A stretch of DNA of 6,943 nucleotides. Origin: Comamonadaceae bacterium. GTDB taxonomy: Bacteria > Pseudomonadota > Gammaproteobacteria > Burkholderiales > Burkholderiaceae_C. Each line of letters begins with the position of its first letter. Position 1 is the first letter of the stretch. A program made the translations under genes and the position numbers. The notes beneath the pieces are model-generated. The model saw only the letters and a program-made list of their open reading frames with translations, had not been told where the DNA came from and did no database searches. This document shows, one piece after another, positions 1-6,943 of this stretch. The stretch covers positions 1 to 6,943 of the forward strand of contig CANCAO010000085.1 in assembly GCA_947374105.1 (NCBI GenBank), read 5' to 3'.

Positions 1-54
1 CTTGATTTGAGTGCCTTGGTTAAAGCTCGCTTCTTCAATCATTTCAATGCTCAT
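1..54 (-). CDS. ftsZ: Cell division protein FtsZ, N-terminal 18 codons only (cut by window edge)
   Basis: FtsZ is the tubulin-like GTPase that polymerises into the cytoplasmic division ring. Only the start is present: the minus strand reads MSIEMIEEASFNQGTQIK and then leaves the window in frame. This matches the short acidic leader and the NQGTQIK segment that precede the first nucleotide-binding glycines in betaproteobacterial FtsZ; the GTPase motifs themselves lie outside the window. The ATG at 54-52 is chosen because an AAAGGAG Shine-Dalgarno sits 7 nt upstream. A second Met at codon 5 has no better site. The position directly downstream of ftsA is the standard dcw order. The identity rests on 18 residues plus context. 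Confidence 0.9.
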   Translation of the reverse strand, partial: MSIEMIEEASFNQGTQIK

Positions 55-61
55 TTGGATG

Positions 62-68
62 CTCCTTT
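62..68 (-). promoter_or_regulatory. Ribosome binding site of ftsZ
   Basis: The minus strand reads AAAGGAG, a near-ideal Shine-Dalgarno, with 7 nt between it and the ATG at 54-52. It fixes the ftsZ start and is among the strongest such sites in the window, in line with the high FtsZ level cells need relative to FtsA and FtsQ. Confidence 0.8.
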
Positions 69-69
69 A

Positions 70-120
70 TGCAGTTGCCGGTTAATTTTTTCTGTCAATT
101 TATTTTCAAAATGTCACGAT
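70..120 (-). promoter_or_regulatory. Candidate ftsZ promoter region in the AT-rich ftsA-ftsZ spacer
   Basis: Bases 81-120 are only about 22% GC by hand count, in sharp contrast to the GC-rich genes around them. On the minus strand they hold a perfect sigma70-type -35 hexamer, TTGACA (98-93), with a TTGAAA just upstream. No good -10 hexamer follows at 16-18 nt; the best match, CATAAA, is about 21 nt downstream and touches the ribosome binding site. Dedicated ftsZ promoters near the 3' end of ftsA are known in other proteobacteria. The site is therefore plausible, but the missing -10 keeps confidence low. Confidence 0.3.
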
Positions 121-204
121 TTCACTCGGATCAAGGCGGCGCTTGCGCGCTTCGCCATCGTCTCTGAGGACTGCCCCGTGCCAGCCAAAGTTTGTAAGTG
201 TTCA

Positions 205-1434
205 TCAAAAATTCCCTATGAACCAATCTTTGGCCCGACCAAGTGCGGTTTTCATCGAGCCATTTTTCTGCGCCACATTGAACCCACGCAACCGTGCCAG
301 GCGCGCTTCTTCGAGCAGACCCATGACGGTCGCGGCACGCGACTGCGACACCATATCTGCCAGTGCGCCGGAATACTTGGGAACACCCCGGCGCACCGGT
401 TTGAGGAAAATGTCTTCGCCCAACTCCACCATGCCCGGCATGAGGGAGCTGCCACCCGTGAGCACAATGCCGCTAGACAGCACTTCTTCATATCCCGACT
501 CGCGCAACACTTGGTGCACCAGCGAGAAGATTTCTTCAATGCGCGGCTCGATCACCCCGGCCAGCACCTGGCGGCTAAGCATGCGCGGGCTGCGGTCGCC
601 CAGACCCGACACCTCAACCTGGACTTCAGGGTCAGCCAACAGCTGTTTGGCGTAACCGTTCTCGACTTTAATGTCTTCCGCGTCCTTGGTTGGCGTGCGC
701 AGGGCCATGGCAATGTCACTGGTGATGAGGTCGCCCGCAATCGGGATCACCGCCGTATGGCGAATTGCACCGCCGGTGAAGATCGCCACGTCGGTCGTAC
801 CCGCGCCAATGTCCACCAGAGCCACGCCCAGGTCGCGCTCGTCTTCGGTCAGCACCGACAGACTGGAAGCTAGTGGGTTGAGCATAAGGTGCTCAACCTC
901 CAGACCGCAACGCCGCACGCACTTCAAGATGTTCTCGGCCGCACTCTGGGAGCCGGTGACGATGTGCACCTTGGCTTCCAGGCGCATGCCACTCATGCCA
1001 ATGGGGATGCGCACGTCGTGCCCGTCGATCACAAATTCCTGCGGCTCCACCAGCAGCAAGCGCTGGTCGGCCGAGATGTGAATGGCTTTTGCAGTTTCCA
1101 CCACGCGTGACACATCGGCGGCTGTCACCTCTCGGTCTTTCACCGCCACCATGCCGCTGGAGTTCATGCCACGGATGTGGCTGCCGGTGATGCCGGTATA
1201 GACCCGCGTGATCTTGCAGTCGGCCATCAACTCGGCTTCTTTGAGCGCCTGTTGAATACTCTGAACCGTGGCGTCGATATTGACCACCACACCGCGCTTG
1301 AGGCCGTTGCTTGGGGCCACGCCCAGGCCAACCAGCCGCAGCTCGCCGCTGGGCAAGACCTCGGCCACCACCGCCATGACTTTGGCGGTGCCGATGTCCA
1401 GTCCGACAACCAGGTCTTTGTATTCTTTTGACAT
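205..1434 (-). CDS. ftsA: Cell division protein FtsA (actin-like membrane anchor of the Z ring)
   Basis: FtsA is an actin-family ATPase that binds the FtsZ C-terminal tail, tethers the ring to the inner membrane and helps recruit and activate the late division proteins. The 409-residue product is close to the usual length of about 420. The phosphate-1 motif GLDIGTAKV is at residues 11-19, the phosphate-2 motif DIGAGTTDV at 208-216 and the adenosine motif GIVLTGGSSLMPG at 322-334. The FtsA-specific 1C region falls at roughly residues 85-165. The C-terminus (about 393-409, ending in AKDWFIGNF) looks like the amphipathic membrane-targeting helix. The ATG at 1434-1432 has an AGGA 8 nt upstream. 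The gene lies 35 nt after ftsQ and 150 nt before ftsZ and shows no truncation or frameshift. Confidence 0.98.
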   Translation of the reverse strand: MSKEYKDLVVGLDIGTAKVMAVVAEVLPSGELRLVGLGVAPSNGLKRGVVVNIDATVQSIQQALKEAELMADCKITRVYTGITGSHIRGMNSSGMVAVKDREVTAADVSRVVETAKAIHISADQRLLLVEPQEFVIDGHDVRIPIGMSGMRLEAKVHIVTGSQSAAENILKCVRRCGLEVEHLMLNPLASSLSVLTEDERDLGVALVDIGAGTTDVAIFTGGAIRHTAVIPIAGDLITSDIAMALRTPTKDAEDIKVENGYAKQLLADPEVQVEVSGLGDRSPRMLSRQVLAGVIEPRIEEIFSLVHQVLRESGYEEVLSSGIVLTGGSSLMPGMVELGEDIFLKPVRRGVPKYSGALADMVSQSRAATVMGLLEEARLARLRGFNVAQKNGSMKTALGRAKDWFIGNF

Positions 1435-1442
1435 AGGGTGAA

Positions 1443-1446
1443 TCCT
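1443..1446 (-). promoter_or_regulatory. Ribosome binding site of ftsA
   Basis: The minus strand reads AGGA, with 8 nt before the ATG at 1434-1432. It lies in the 35-nt ftsQ-ftsA spacer (1435-1469), which also holds a second, more distal AGGA. This is the first junction in the operon where the ribosome binding site is outside the preceding gene. Confidence 0.65.
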
Positions 1447-1469
1447 GCTTTTCCTGTTCGCTATTTGCT

Positions 1470-2249
1470 CTATTTTTTGAGGGCTTGCGCCCCCGTAACC
1501 AGTGTGCTTACACCGCGCAGCCGAAGGGCATAGCCCTGCTCATGCCGCAAATCCGCTGACTGCAAGGCCGCCGCCGTGCGGCCATAACGGGAAGTGACCT
1601 GCGTCAGCGTATGCAAAAAGGATTGCACACGTGCCACCACCTCGTCTTCACTACCGCGTCCGAACTCCATTACGGCCCCACTGTCCAGCTCAGCACGCCA
1701 ACTGCCCCGACCCGTGAGCTCGAGTTGGTCAACGCTCAAGTCCAGGTGCTCGAACAACGGCTGAAGTACGCGGTACATGCTCAGCAAGTTCGCCGCCTGC
1801 TCAGGTGGTCCACTCAGACGTGGCAAGCTGTCTTGTTCAACTTCACCCGTATTGGCCTCAAACACCTCGCCAAAACTGTTGACTAAGGTGGAGTCTCCCT
1901 CTGCACCCCAATAAGCCACTGCCTGATGCTCTTGCAGAGTGACTTGAAGTCGATTGGGAAACTCACGCCGCACCAGGGCGCTTCGCACCCAAGGCACGGA
2001 CTCAAACGCCCGACGCGCCGCTGCCATATCCAGCGAGAGAAAAGTGCCACTCAAACGCGGCGCCACATTGGCGCGCAGGGTGAGTGCGTTGTTGTGACTG
2101 ACGTCACCGCTGACCGTGATACCACGTAGGGCAAATACCGGGTGTTGAAAAACCCATGAGGCCAAAGTACCCAGCGACAGCAAGCCAAAACTACACAACA
2201 AGAGACTTGCTGTGAAGTTCATGAGCTTGATGTCGAGGCTTGTGGTCAT
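1470..2249 (-). CDS. ftsQ: Cell division protein FtsQ (bitopic divisome scaffold)
   Basis: FtsQ is an inner-membrane protein with a periplasmic domain that binds FtsB/FtsL and links the early and late divisome. The 259-residue product has a very short cytoplasmic N-terminus (about 11 residues), one membrane segment at about 12-34, and a POTRA domain at about 38-108 (from [11 protein letters not shown] to [12 protein letters not shown]). A beta-rich FtsQ/DivIB domain follows to about 245, including [11 protein letters not shown] (122-132) and YALRL (240-244). The family is poorly conserved in sequence, so topology and the ddl-ftsQ-ftsA position carry weight. The ATG at 2249-2247 overlaps the ddlB stop as ATGA and has no clear Shine-Dalgarno, which suggests translation by coupling. 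A later Met at codon 10 would cut into the membrane anchor region. Confidence 0.95.
   Translation of the reverse strand: MTTSLDIKLMNFTASLLLCSFGLLSLGTLASWVFQHPVFALRGITVSGDVSHNNALTLRANVAPRLSGTFLSLDMAAARRAFESVPWVRSALVRREFPNRLQVTLQEHQAVAYWGAEGDSTLVNSFGEVFEANTGEVEQDSLPRLSGPPEQAANLLSMYRVLQPLFEHLDLSVDQLELTGRGSWRAELDSGAVMEFGRGSEDEVVARVQSFLHTLTQVTSRYGRTAAALQSADLRHEQGYALRLRGVSTLVTGAQALKK
1479..1494 (-). other. GNRA-capped RNA hairpin at the 3' end of ftsQ
   Basis: The minus-strand RNA reads GGGGGC-GCAA-GCCCUC, a 6-bp stem (one G-U pair) closed by a GCAA tetraloop of the stable GNRA class. It is followed by six A residues and the ftsQ stop codon. It is not a rho-independent terminator on either strand, because the tract after the stem is A rather than T on the minus strand and the T-run precedes the stem on the plus strand. 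It is coding sequence, so it may be incidental; a role in mRNA stability or in ftsA translation would be inference. Confidence 0.4.
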
Positions 2250-3196
2250 ACCGATGGCTCTGCGTAATCCCGCGTCGCCGATTCAAGCAACAGCACACAA
2301 AGATCTTCATAGCTGATGCCTGCCGCCCGCGCGGACATCGGCACCAGTGAATGACCCGTCATGCCGGGCGAGGTGTTGATCTCCAACAAATAGGGTTTGC
2401 GCGTGCGCGCGTCGATCATCACGTCGGCCCGGGCCCAACCCCGGCACCCCAGCACCGCGTAGGCTTTGAGCACCAGCGCCTGAATGGCGGCCTCTTCACC
2501 GGCGGGCAGGCCGCAGGGCACGAGGTACTGGGTGTCGTCGGTGAAGTACTTGTTGTTGTAGTCGTAGTTGCCCTCGGGGGCTTTGATGCGGATCACCGGC
2601 AGGGCGCGGACTTGCGTGCCGCTGCCCAGCACCGGCACCGTTACCTCGTCACCGCTGATGAACTGCTCGCACAGCACCAGCGTGTCGTCCTGCGACGCCA
2701 ACGCGAAGGCTGCGGCGCAGTCTTGCCGATGCAAGACCTTGGTCAGCCCGATGGAGGAGCCCTCACGCGCGGGCTTGACGATCATAGGCGCGCCCAGTTG
2801 CGCAAAAGCCACTTCACAATCGGCCACGCTGCTGACCTGTTGCCAACCCGGTGTGGGCAAGCCTTCAGACAGCCAAATGCGCTTAGTCATGACTTTGTCG
2901 ATGGCAATGCTGGAGGCCATTACGCCCGAGCCGGTGTAGGGGATGCCAAGCAACTCCAGCGCACCTTGCACCGTGCCGTCTTCACCAAAGCGGCCATGCA
3001 AGGCGATGAAGCAACGCACAAAGCCCTCGCGTTTGAGTTTGCTCAGCTCACGCTGTGAGGGGTCAAAGGGATGGGCATCGACACCGCGCGACTGCAAAGC
3101 CTGGAGCACGCCGGTTCCCGACATGATGGAGATGTCGCGCTCGGCGGACGCGCCGCCCATCAGTACCGCCACTTTTCCTAGATCCATTTCGCTCAT
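2246..3196 (-). CDS. ddlB: D-alanine--D-alanine ligase (Ddl)
   Basis: Ddl is a cytoplasmic ATP-grasp enzyme that joins two D-alanines using ATP, giving the dipeptide that MurF adds to UDP-MurNAc-tripeptide. The 316-residue length is typical (E. coli DdlB is 306). The N-terminal [14 protein letters not shown] (10-23) contains the first D-Ala-site glutamate (Glu19). [12 protein letters not shown] (67-78) is the first family signature. EGSSIG (145-150) supplies the active-site serine of the omega loop region, and the tyrosine-rich YDYNNKY (211-217) belongs to the same active site. ADVM (257-260) and [16 protein letters not shown] (271-286) provide the magnesium ligands Asp257, Glu272 and Asn274. 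The ATG at 3196-3194 overlaps the murC stop and has GAGGGG 8 nt upstream; Met4 is an alternative. The name ddlB follows from the dcw position. Confidence 0.97.
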   Translation of the reverse strand: MSEMDLGKVAVLMGGASAERDISIMSGTGVLQALQSRGVDAHPFDPSQRELSKLKREGFVRCFIALHGRFGEDGTVQGALELLGIPYTGSGVMASSIAIDKVMTKRIWLSEGLPTPGWQQVSSVADCEVAFAQLGAPMIVKPAREGSSIGLTKVLHRQDCAAAFALASQDDTLVLCEQFISGDEVTVPVLGSGTQVRALPVIRIKAPEGNYDYNNKYFTDDTQYLVPCGLPAGEEAAIQALVLKAYAVLGCRGWARADVMIDARTRKPYLLEINTSPGMTGHSLVPMSARAAGISYEDLCVLLLESATRDYAEPSV

Positions 3197-4647
3197 AGCC
3201 CTTTCCCCTCATGCGCCAGCAGTTCTGAAATTTGCAGCAAGTCCAGCACCTTGCCCTGCACCGCGCCCATGGAGCCCGCACCCATGCAGATCACCACATC
3301 GCCCACGCGCGCGTTGTCCACAATCGCTTGAGGCATGGCGGCGATGTCGTCCACAAACACGGGTTCGACCTTGCCCGCCACACGCAAGGCACGCGCAAGG
3401 GCGCGGCCATCGGCAGCTACGATGGGTGCTTCACCAGCGGCATAGACCTCGCCTAGCAGCACGGCGTCGGCTTGGCCAATGACCTTGACGAAGTCTTCAA
3501 AACAATCGCGCGTTCGGGTGTAGCGGTGCGGCTGAAAAGCCAGCACCAAGCGGCGCTCGGGGAAGGCCCCGCGCGCGGCGCTTAAAGTGGCGGCCATCTC
3601 CACCGGATGGTGGCCGTAGTCATCAATCAAGGTGAAGCTGCCGCCGCCTTTCGCGGCGCTTGCGTTTTCTTGCACCGGCAAATCACCATAACGCTGAAAG
3701 CGCCGACCCACGCCTCTGAATTCGGCCAGCGCTTTTTGCACAGCGCTGTCGCTCACGTCCAGCTCAATAGCCACTGCAATGGCCGCCAAGGCATTGAGCA
3801 CGTTGTGACGACCCGGTAAGTTCAGCACTACTGGTAAATCCGCCAGCGTGACGCCGTTGCGCCGCTGCACGGTAAAGTGCATCTGCCCACCCACTGCACG
3901 CACGTCCACGGCGCGTACCTGGGCACCTTCTTCAAAACCGTAGCTGGTGATGGGGCAGGTGACTTGCGACACGATCTCGCGCACGGCAGCGTCGTCAGTG
4001 CACAAAATGGCCGTGCCGTAAAACGGCATGCGGTGCAGAAAATCGACAAACGCACCCTTGAGCCGCGCAAAGTCGTGGCCGTAGGTCTCCATGTGGTCGG
4101 CGTCGATATTGGTCACCACGGCCATCACCGGCAGCAGGTTGAGGAAGGACGCGTCGGACTCGTCGGCCTCCACCACGATGTAGTCGCCACTGCCAAGCCG
4201 TGCATTGGCCCCGGCGCTGTTGAGGCGACCGCCGATGACAAAGGTGGGGTCCAGCCCCGCCTCACCTAGCACACTGGCCACCAGGCTGGTGGTGGTGGTC
4301 TTGCCGTGCGTGCCTGCAATGGCAATGCCCTGCTTAAGACGCATGAGTTCGGCCAGCATCAGCGCGCGTGGCACGATGGGAATATGGCGCGCGCGCGCTG
4401 CCAGAACCTCAGGATTGTCAGTCTGCACAGCAGTGGAGGTAACCACACAATCAGCGTTGGCCACATTCGATGCTGCATGACCCACGCAAGTCTTGATGCC
4501 CAGACCCGCCAAGCGCTTGAGGGTGGCGCTGTCGCTCAGGTCCGAGCCAGAAATCTGGTAGCCCAAATTGAGCAGCACCTCGGCGATGCCGGACATGCCC
4601 GAGCCGCCGACACCAACGAAGTGAATGTGCTTGATGGCGTGCTTCAT
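3193..4647 (-). CDS. murC: UDP-N-acetylmuramate--L-alanine ligase (MurC)
   Basis: MurC is the first Mur ligase: in the cytoplasm it uses ATP to add L-alanine to UDP-MurNAc, starting the stem peptide. The 484-residue product is of usual length (E. coli 491). The N-terminal UDP-binding domain has the glycine-rich loop GVGGSGMSG (12-20). The central ATPase domain has the P-loop GTHGKTTTT (112-120), EADESD (160-165) and TNIDADHME (179-187), which include metal-binding and catalytic acidic residues. [11 protein letters not shown] (279-289) is the conserved Mur ligase asparagine/histidine motif. The C-terminal domain holds DDYGHHP (342-348) and FQPHRYTRT (371-379), typical of MurC. The ATG at 4647-4645 overlaps the murG stop as ATGA and is preceded by a strong GAGGAG. 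Nothing is missing or disrupted. Confidence 0.98.
   Translation of the reverse strand: MKHAIKHIHFVGVGGSGMSGIAEVLLNLGYQISGSDLSDSATLKRLAGLGIKTCVGHAASNVANADCVVTSTAVQTDNPEVLAARARHIPIVPRALMLAELMRLKQGIAIAGTHGKTTTTSLVASVLGEAGLDPTFVIGGRLNSAGANARLGSGDYIVVEADESDASFLNLLPVMAVVTNIDADHMETYGHDFARLKGAFVDFLHRMPFYGTAILCTDDAAVREIVSQVTCPITSYGFEEGAQVRAVDVRAVGGQMHFTVQRRNGVTLADLPVVLNLPGRHNVLNALAAIAVAIELDVSDSAVQKALAEFRGVGRRFQRYGDLPVQENASAAKGGGSFTLIDDYGHHPVEMAATLSAARGAFPERRLVLAFQPHRYTRTRDCFEDFVKVIGQADAVLLGEVYAAGEAPIVAADGRALARALRVAGKVEPVFVDDIAAMPQAIVDNARVGDVVICMGAGSMGAVQGKVLDLLQISELLAHEGKGL
3205..3210 (-). promoter_or_regulatory. Ribosome binding site of ddlB within the end of murC
   Basis: The minus strand reads GAGGGG, with 8 nt before the ddlB ATG at 3196-3194. 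It is read as the Glu-Gly codons of the MurC C-terminus (HEGKGL), so it serves both as code and as initiation site. It favours the ATG at 3196 over the Met codon three codons further in. Confidence 0.6.
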
Positions 4648-5720
4648 TGTGTCAACTCCTCACAAGCAGTCACCACTTGCGCTGTGGCCTCTGATTTTTG
4701 CAGTGTTTTGGCCTGTAGCGCTCTTCTGACAAGCGTAAGACGCTCTGTTTTTTGTAGCATTTCGGATAGTTTTTCAGGGGTCAATTCGGTTTGCGGCAGC
4801 AACCAAGCCGCACCTTGATCACTCAGGAAACGCGCATTGCGGGTCTGGTGGTCGTCCACCGCAGAGGGGAAGGGCACAAACACAGCGGCCACCCCGACGG
4901 TGGCAATTTCCGTCACCGTGCTGGCCCCGGCGCGACAGATCAGCAGGTCGGCCTGGGCCATGGCTTGGGCGGTGTCGGTGATGAAGGGTGTCAGTTCGGC
5001 CTGCACGCCCGCAGCAGCGTAGTTGGCGCGTAGCGCGTCGATCTGCAAGACCCCGCTTTGGTGGGTGACTTGCGGACGCTGTGGTGTTGGGATCAGCGCC
5101 AAGGCACGCGGCAGTACTTCATTCAGTGCCTTGGCCCCCAGGCTGCCGCCCAACACCAGCACCCGCAACGGGCCGGTGCGGTCTGCAAAGCGCGTGGCGG
5201 GGTCGGGTTGCTGCAAGAAAGCTTGACGCAAAGGGTTACCCACCCATTGGCCTTTTTTCAGCACGTTCGGGAAAGCCGTGAACACCCGATCCGCCACCAG
5301 CGCCAGCACGCGATTGGCCATGCCCGCCACCGAATTTTGCTCGTGCAGCACCAGTGGCTTGCCCAGCAACACGCTCATCAGGCCCGCTGGAAACGTGATG
5401 TAGCCGCCCAAGCCCACCACCACGTCGGGCCGCACACGGCGCAACACTGCGATGCTCTGGGCGAAGGCCTTGAGCAGACGCAGTGGCAGCAAGGCCAGCG
5501 TGAGGTAGCCCTTGCCGCGCACGCCGGAGAAATCAATCGTTTCAAAGGCAAACCCTTGCGGCGGCACAAGCTGGCTTTCCATGCTGGGTTTGTCTGCGCT
5601 GCCGGACGCGCCCAGCCAATGCACGCGCCAACCGCGTTCACGCAGCGCTTGCGCCACCGCCAGGCCGGGGAAGATGTGCCCGCCGGTGCCGCCCGCCATG
5701 ATGAGTGCGCACTTGCTCAT
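4644..5720 (-). CDS. murG: UDP-GlcNAc:lipid I N-acetylglucosaminyltransferase (MurG)
   Basis: MurG is a GT28-family, GT-B-fold enzyme on the inner face of the cytoplasmic membrane that transfers GlcNAc to lipid I, giving lipid II. The 358-residue length matches the family. The N-terminal acceptor domain starts with [14 protein letters not shown] (10-23), whose His15 lies in the conserved G-loop. A second glycine loop, GLGGY, is at 103-107, and HEQN at 126-129. The C-terminal UDP-GlcNAc domain has GNP (161-163), GGSLGA (191-196) and [10 protein letters not shown] (263-272), with the sugar-nucleotide-binding Glu271, and [14 protein letters not shown] (284-296 region). Between WLG and the conserved LVP the segment [13 protein letters not shown] appears about five residues longer than in E. 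coli. The last 45 or so codons are AT-richer and less conserved. The ATG at 5720-5718 overlaps the ftsW stop; a G-run 5 nt upstream may serve as Shine-Dalgarno. Confidence 0.98.
   Translation of the reverse strand: MSKCALIMAGGTGGHIFPGLAVAQALRERGWRVHWLGASGSADKPSMESQLVPPQGFAFETIDFSGVRGKGYLTLALLPLRLLKAFAQSIAVLRRVRPDVVVGLGGYITFPAGLMSVLLGKPLVLHEQNSVAGMANRVLALVADRVFTAFPNVLKKGQWVGNPLRQAFLQQPDPATRFADRTGPLRVLVLGGSLGAKALNEVLPRALALIPTPQRPQVTHQSGVLQIDALRANYAAAGVQAELTPFITDTAQAMAQADLLICRAGASTVTEIATVGVAAVFVPFPSAVDDHQTRNARFLSDQGAAWLLPQTELTPEKLSEMLQKTERLTLVRRALQAKTLQKSEATAQVVTACEELTQ
4656..4661 (-). promoter_or_regulatory. Ribosome binding site of murC within the end of murG
   Basis: The minus strand reads GAGGAG, with 8 nt before the murC ATG at 4647-4645. 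The same bases encode the two glutamates of the MurG C-terminus (EELTQ). This strong site and the ATGA overlap together fix the murC start. Confidence 0.7.
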
Positions 5721-6943
5721 AGTCGCCCCCCATGCATGAGTTGTCGGCTCTCAAAATCAATGCGCAGCACGACCGCCAAAGCCACCAGATTGATAAGAAT
5801 GGCAGACCCGCCGTAGCTCATGAGTGGCAGGGTCAGGCCTTTGGTCGGCAGTGCGCCCAGGTTCACCCCCATGTTGATAAAGGCCTGAAAGCCCATCCAG
5901 ATGCCCACGCCCTGCGCCACCAGACCCGCAAACACGCGGTCCAGCGCGATGGCCTGACGCCCGATGTGCATGATGCGCCGCGTCATCCACAGAAACAGGC
6001 CGATGACACTGAGCACACCGATCAGGCCAAACTCTTCGCCGATCACGGCCAACAAAAAGTCGGTGTGGGCCTCGGGCAGCCAGTGCAGTTTTTCCACGCT
6101 ACCACCCAGCCCGACGCCAAAGATTTCGCCACGGCCAATGGCAATCAGCGAATGCGATAACTGGTAGCCCTTGCCCAGAGCGTGTTTTTCATCCCAAGGA
6201 TTGAGGTAGGCAAAAATGCGCTCGCGCCGCCACTCGCTCAAGGCGATCATCAAGCCGAAGGCCACCACCAAAATAGCCGCAATCACAAAGAACATGCGGG
6301 CATTGACGCCGCCCAAAAACAAGATGCCCATGGCGATCACCGCAATCACCATGAAGGCCCCCATGTCAGGCTCGGCCAACAGCAACAGGCCCACCACCGC
6401 CACCGCCACGCCCATGGGCACGACGGCTTTAAAGAACTTCTCCTTCACGTCCATCTTGCGCACCATGTAGTCGGCGGCGTAGAGCAACATAGCGAACTTG
6501 GCCAGCTCCGAGGGCTGAAAGTTCATGACACCCAACGAGATCCAGCGGCGTGCGCCGTTGACGCCTTTGCCGATGAAGGGGATCAATACCGCCATCAGCA
6601 ACACAAGCGAAATGACGAAGAGCCAGGGTGCCATCTTTTCCCAAGTGGTCATCGGAATTTGAAATGCGAGCAATGCCGCCACCAGTGCTACCACCAGAGA
6701 AAACAAATGCCGGGTGAGAAAGTGGGTGTGCGCGTAGCGAGCAAACTTGGGGTTGTCAGGCATGGCAATGGAGGCCGAATACACCATCACCAAGCCCCAT
6801 GCCAACAAGGCCACCGTGACCCAGATCAGGGACTGGTCAATGCCCCGCACGTTGCTGCTCGTACTCCAATTCGCGCCGCCCACAGGCAGACCATCAGACG
6901 GCTTGCGCACCAAGCCCGACCACAAGCTGGACAAGCCCTGCCA
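5717..6943 (-). CDS. ftsW: Septal peptidoglycan glycosyltransferase FtsW (SEDS family), 5' end possibly outside the window
   Basis: FtsW is a multi-spanning inner-membrane SEDS enzyme that polymerises lipid II at the septum together with FtsI. About ten hydrophobic segments run from residue 36 to 390 (numbering from a TTG at 6934). Key motifs are [13 protein letters not shown] (123-135), FQPSELAK (139-146), PEAHTDF (287-293), where Asp292 matches the catalytic aspartate of FtsW/RodA, and the signature [10 protein letters not shown] followed by [13 protein letters not shown] (354-378). The start is unsettled. The frame stays open to the window edge (upstream codons W-Q-G), no ATG occurs before the first membrane segment, and the first in-window candidate is TTG at 6934 (405 residues). 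FtsW proteins of this group often have a longer variable cytoplasmic N-terminus, so I treat the 5' end as open. The stop overlaps the murG start as ATGA. Confidence 0.96.
   Translation of the reverse strand, partial: WQGLSSLWSGLVRKPSDGLPVGGANWSTSSNVRGIDQSLIWVTVALLAWGLVMVYSASIAMPDNPKFARYAHTHFLTRHLFSLVVALVAALLAFQIPMTTWEKMAPWLFVISLVLLMAVLIPFIGKGVNGARRWISLGVMNFQPSELAKFAMLLYAADYMVRKMDVKEKFFKAVVPMGVAVAVVGLLLLAEPDMGAFMVIAVIAMGILFLGGVNARMFFVIAAILVVAFGLMIALSEWRRERIFAYLNPWDEKHALGKGYQLSHSLIAIGRGEIFGVGLGGSVEKLHWLPEAHTDFLLAVIGEEFGLIGVLSVIGLFLWMTRRIMHIGRQAIALDRVFAGLVAQGVGIWMGFQAFINMGVNLGALPTKGLTLPLMSYGGSAILINLVALAVVLRIDFESRQLMHGGRL

Larger units (their letters stand above)
55..204 (-). other. 150-nt intergenic spacer between ftsA and ftsZ
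   Basis: This is the only sizeable non-coding gap in the window. The ftsA-proximal half (121-204) is GC-rich and has an AAGCGC direct repeat in the minus-strand stretch AAGCGCGCAAGCGC, but no convincing terminator hairpin with a T-run. The ftsZ-proximal half is AT-rich and holds the TTGACA hexamer and the ftsZ ribosome binding site. I see no open frame with a credible start and no tRNA-like or recognisable small RNA structure. Confidence 0.7.

Noticed and set aside
130..160. Possible hairpin from the GCGC-rich stretch in the ftsA-ftsZ spacer
   Set aside because: The apparent symmetry comes from a direct repeat of AAGCGC; only short outer GGCG/CGCC pairs match and the inner bases do not pair, and no T-run follows.
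7..873. Long plus-strand open frame (288 codons) opposite ftsA and the ftsA-ftsZ spacer
   Set aside because: It starts with TTG, lies opposite the conserved ftsA coding sequence, has a His/Arg/Ala-rich composition typical of antisense frames in GC-rich DNA, and resembles no family I know.
1472..1494. Possible rho-independent terminator at the end of ftsQ
   Set aside because: The stem is good, but the tract after it on the coding strand is A6 rather than T, and on the plus strand the T-run comes before the stem. It cannot be a standard intrinsic terminator in either direction.
2351..3058. Plus-strand open frame (235 codons) opposite ddlB
   Set aside because: It lies fully within ddlB on the other strand; its length follows from GC-rich codon structure, and it shows no domain or recognisable motif.
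5058..5816. Plus-strand open frame (252 codons) opposite murG and the end of ftsW
   Set aside because: Its His/Gln-rich, low-complexity translation is the mirror of two intact conserved genes, with no recognisable motifs.
1..6943. An undescribed system, mobile element, CRISPR array or RNA gene
   Set aside because: Coding space is almost fully taken by standard dcw genes in their usual order; there are no long repeats, transposase or integrase fragments, or tRNA/rRNA-like sequences, and the only gap above 100 nt is the ftsA-ftsZ spacer.

Overview
This window is the downstream half of a division and cell wall (dcw) cluster, all on the minus strand. In transcription order (right to left) it reads ftsW (5' end at or beyond the window edge), murG, murC, ddlB, ftsQ, ftsA and the first 18 codons of ftsZ. 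The gene order, GC-rich coding sequence and protein features (for example the FtsW loop with [10 protein letters not shown] and the FtsZ start MSIEMIEEASFNQGTQIK) suggest a betaproteobacterium of the Burkholderiales, most likely a Comamonadaceae member. That placement comes from remembered family features, not a database search.

Layout: 5717-6943 ftsW, 4644-5720 murG, 3193-4647 murC, 2246-3196 ddlB, 1470-2249 ftsQ, a 35-nt spacer, 205-1434 ftsA, a 150-nt spacer, and 1-54 the ftsZ start. The first five genes are joined by four successive 4-nt ATGA stop/start overlaps, so they are almost certainly cotranscribed and translationally coupled. This tight packing ends at ftsQ/ftsA and loosens further at ftsA/ftsZ, where an AT-rich spacer carries a perfect TTGACA hexamer and a strong Shine-Dalgarno for ftsZ. 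The plus strand has long open frames, but they mirror the minus-strand genes and I do not consider them genes.

Function: MurC starts the UDP-MurNAc-peptide branch by adding L-Ala, Ddl makes the D-Ala-D-Ala dipeptide used by MurF, and MurG converts lipid I to lipid II. FtsW is the SEDS glycosyltransferase that polymerises lipid II at the septum. FtsZ forms the division ring, FtsA anchors it to the membrane, and FtsQ links the early cytoplasmic ring to the late periplasmic synthesis complex. All six genes that can be judged look intact, with their diagnostic motifs present.

I found no mobile element, CRISPR array, tRNA, rRNA, defence system or novel gene. This is an ordinary, conserved chromosomal region. 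The observations worth a second look are small: the ftsA-ftsZ spacer, a GNRA-capped hairpin at the ftsQ 3' end, the lack of a Shine-Dalgarno at ftsQ, the uncertain ftsW start, a low-GC MurG C-terminus, and a small MurG insertion.
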